DNA of 5,730 nucleotides from an uncultured Lachnospiraceae bacterium (GTDB taxonomy: Bacteria; Bacillota; Clostridia; Lachnospirales; Lachnospiraceae), in the NCBI GenBank assembly GCA_947178465.1, contig CAMWYL010000218.1:1-5730 (forward strand), read 5' to 3'. Within the stretch, counting starts at the first letter, position 1. Each line of letters opens with the position of its first letter. This document shows, one piece after another, positions 5,568 through 5,730 of this stretch. The position numbers and the translations under genes were made by a program. The notes under the pieces are model-generated. The model searched no databases. It was given only the letters and a program-made list of their open reading frames with translations, and was not told where the DNA came from.

Positions 5568-5691
5568 GCTATACCTGAGTCTCATTAATTAAGATAAGCC
5601 AGATTTCATGCTTCTGTCCGCTGCATCAAATCAGTATGTTGACTTACCGCGCCGCCTCTGTCAAAGACGCGCCAATTACTCCCTCAGTAGC
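5568..5691 (-). ncRNA. Mn2+ riboswitch (yybP-ykoY type) controlling mntP
   Basis: The minus strand has the class landmarks: the GGGAGTA loop segment (5683-5677) right after the first strand of P1, and GTCAACATAC (5643-5634) in the third arm. P1 is CUGAG/CUCAG (5687-5683 with 5579-5575), extended by GCUA/UAGC (5691-5688 with 5571-5568). A second arm forms GCGC-GUCUUU (5671-5663 region) with AGAGGC and GCGC (5659-5649). The third arm is UAAGUC/GGCUUA, an AACAUACU internal loop, then GAUUU-G-AUGC/GCAU-G-AAAUC (5632-5602). In this class Mn2+ docks the GGGAGUA and AACAUAC loops and switches expression on. Placement before mntP and a terminator fits. Assignment rests on remembered consensus, not on a covariance search. 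Confidence 0.85.
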
Positions 5692-5707
5692 TTTCTGGAA
5701 TGATTTT

Positions 5708-5713
5708 ACTATA
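5708..5713 (-). promoter_or_regulatory. -10 element of the mntP leader
   Basis: TATAGT on the minus strand (5 of 6 consensus), identical to the -10 chosen for the aminotransferase. Transcription would start near 5701, about 10 nt before P1 of the riboswitch. The matching -35 would fall just outside the window, so the promoter cannot be confirmed here. Confidence 0.45.
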
Positions 5714-5730
5714 TGGGTACAAGGTAAGTC

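Noticed and set aside
5485..5583. Minus-strand open stretch coding for a hydrophobic tail ending in Met-Ser-Thr-Ala-Glu, first read as a gene remnant
   Set aside because: It is preceded at once by in-frame TAA and TGA and fits inside the riboswitch expression platform, so the RNA explanation is sufficient.
5659..5664. TTGACA-like sequence in the mntP leader as a second promoter
   Set aside because: No -10 box follows at suitable spacing, and the bases belong to the second arm of the riboswitch.
1..5730. Search for a novel multi-gene system, mobile element, CRISPR array, tRNA or rRNA
   Set aside because: All five genes belong to recognisable families with intact motifs; no direct-repeat array, transposase, attachment site or structural RNA gene was seen.

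Overview
The window reads as ordinary chromosomal sequence from a mid-GC Gram-positive anaerobe of the Clostridia, most likely Lachnospiraceae. The inference rests on strong GGAGG ribosome binding sites, TTGACA/TATAAT-type promoters, intrinsic terminators, an ECF-type thiamine S component under a TPP riboswitch, a YtvI-like AI-2E membrane protein, and a manganese riboswitch ahead of mntP. This is family-level pattern recognition; no database search was possible.

All five genes lie on the minus strand, so transcription runs right to left. From the right edge: a -10 element, a yybP-ykoY-type Mn2+ riboswitch and a strong terminator form a leader of about 260 nt for mntP (manganese exporter). After 73 bp without a visible terminator comes an AI-2E family membrane protein. 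A 160 bp gap holds the promoter and a palindrome for a subgroup Ic aspartate aminotransferase-like enzyme. The last codons of that gene carry the -35 box of the next unit: a TPP riboswitch whose output hairpin is both a terminator and a ribosome-binding-site sequestor, followed by thiT. Then comes a LacI-family regulator with its own promoter and operator-like palindromes, closed by an A/T-rich terminator. The left edge (1-118) has no gene but contains a possible promoter firing out of the window.

Functionally this is a set of separately controlled units. Thiamine uptake should be repressed by TPP, and manganese export should be induced by Mn2+. The aminotransferase and the LacI regulator have their own promoters. 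The regulator's target is not shown by the sequence; its own promoter and the gene left of the window are the best guesses. I found no mobile element, CRISPR array, tRNA, rRNA or phage gene, and no convincing undescribed multi-gene system. The most informative parts are the two riboswitch leaders, where alternative base pairing can be traced by eye, and two apparent substitutions in the ThiT substrate pocket.
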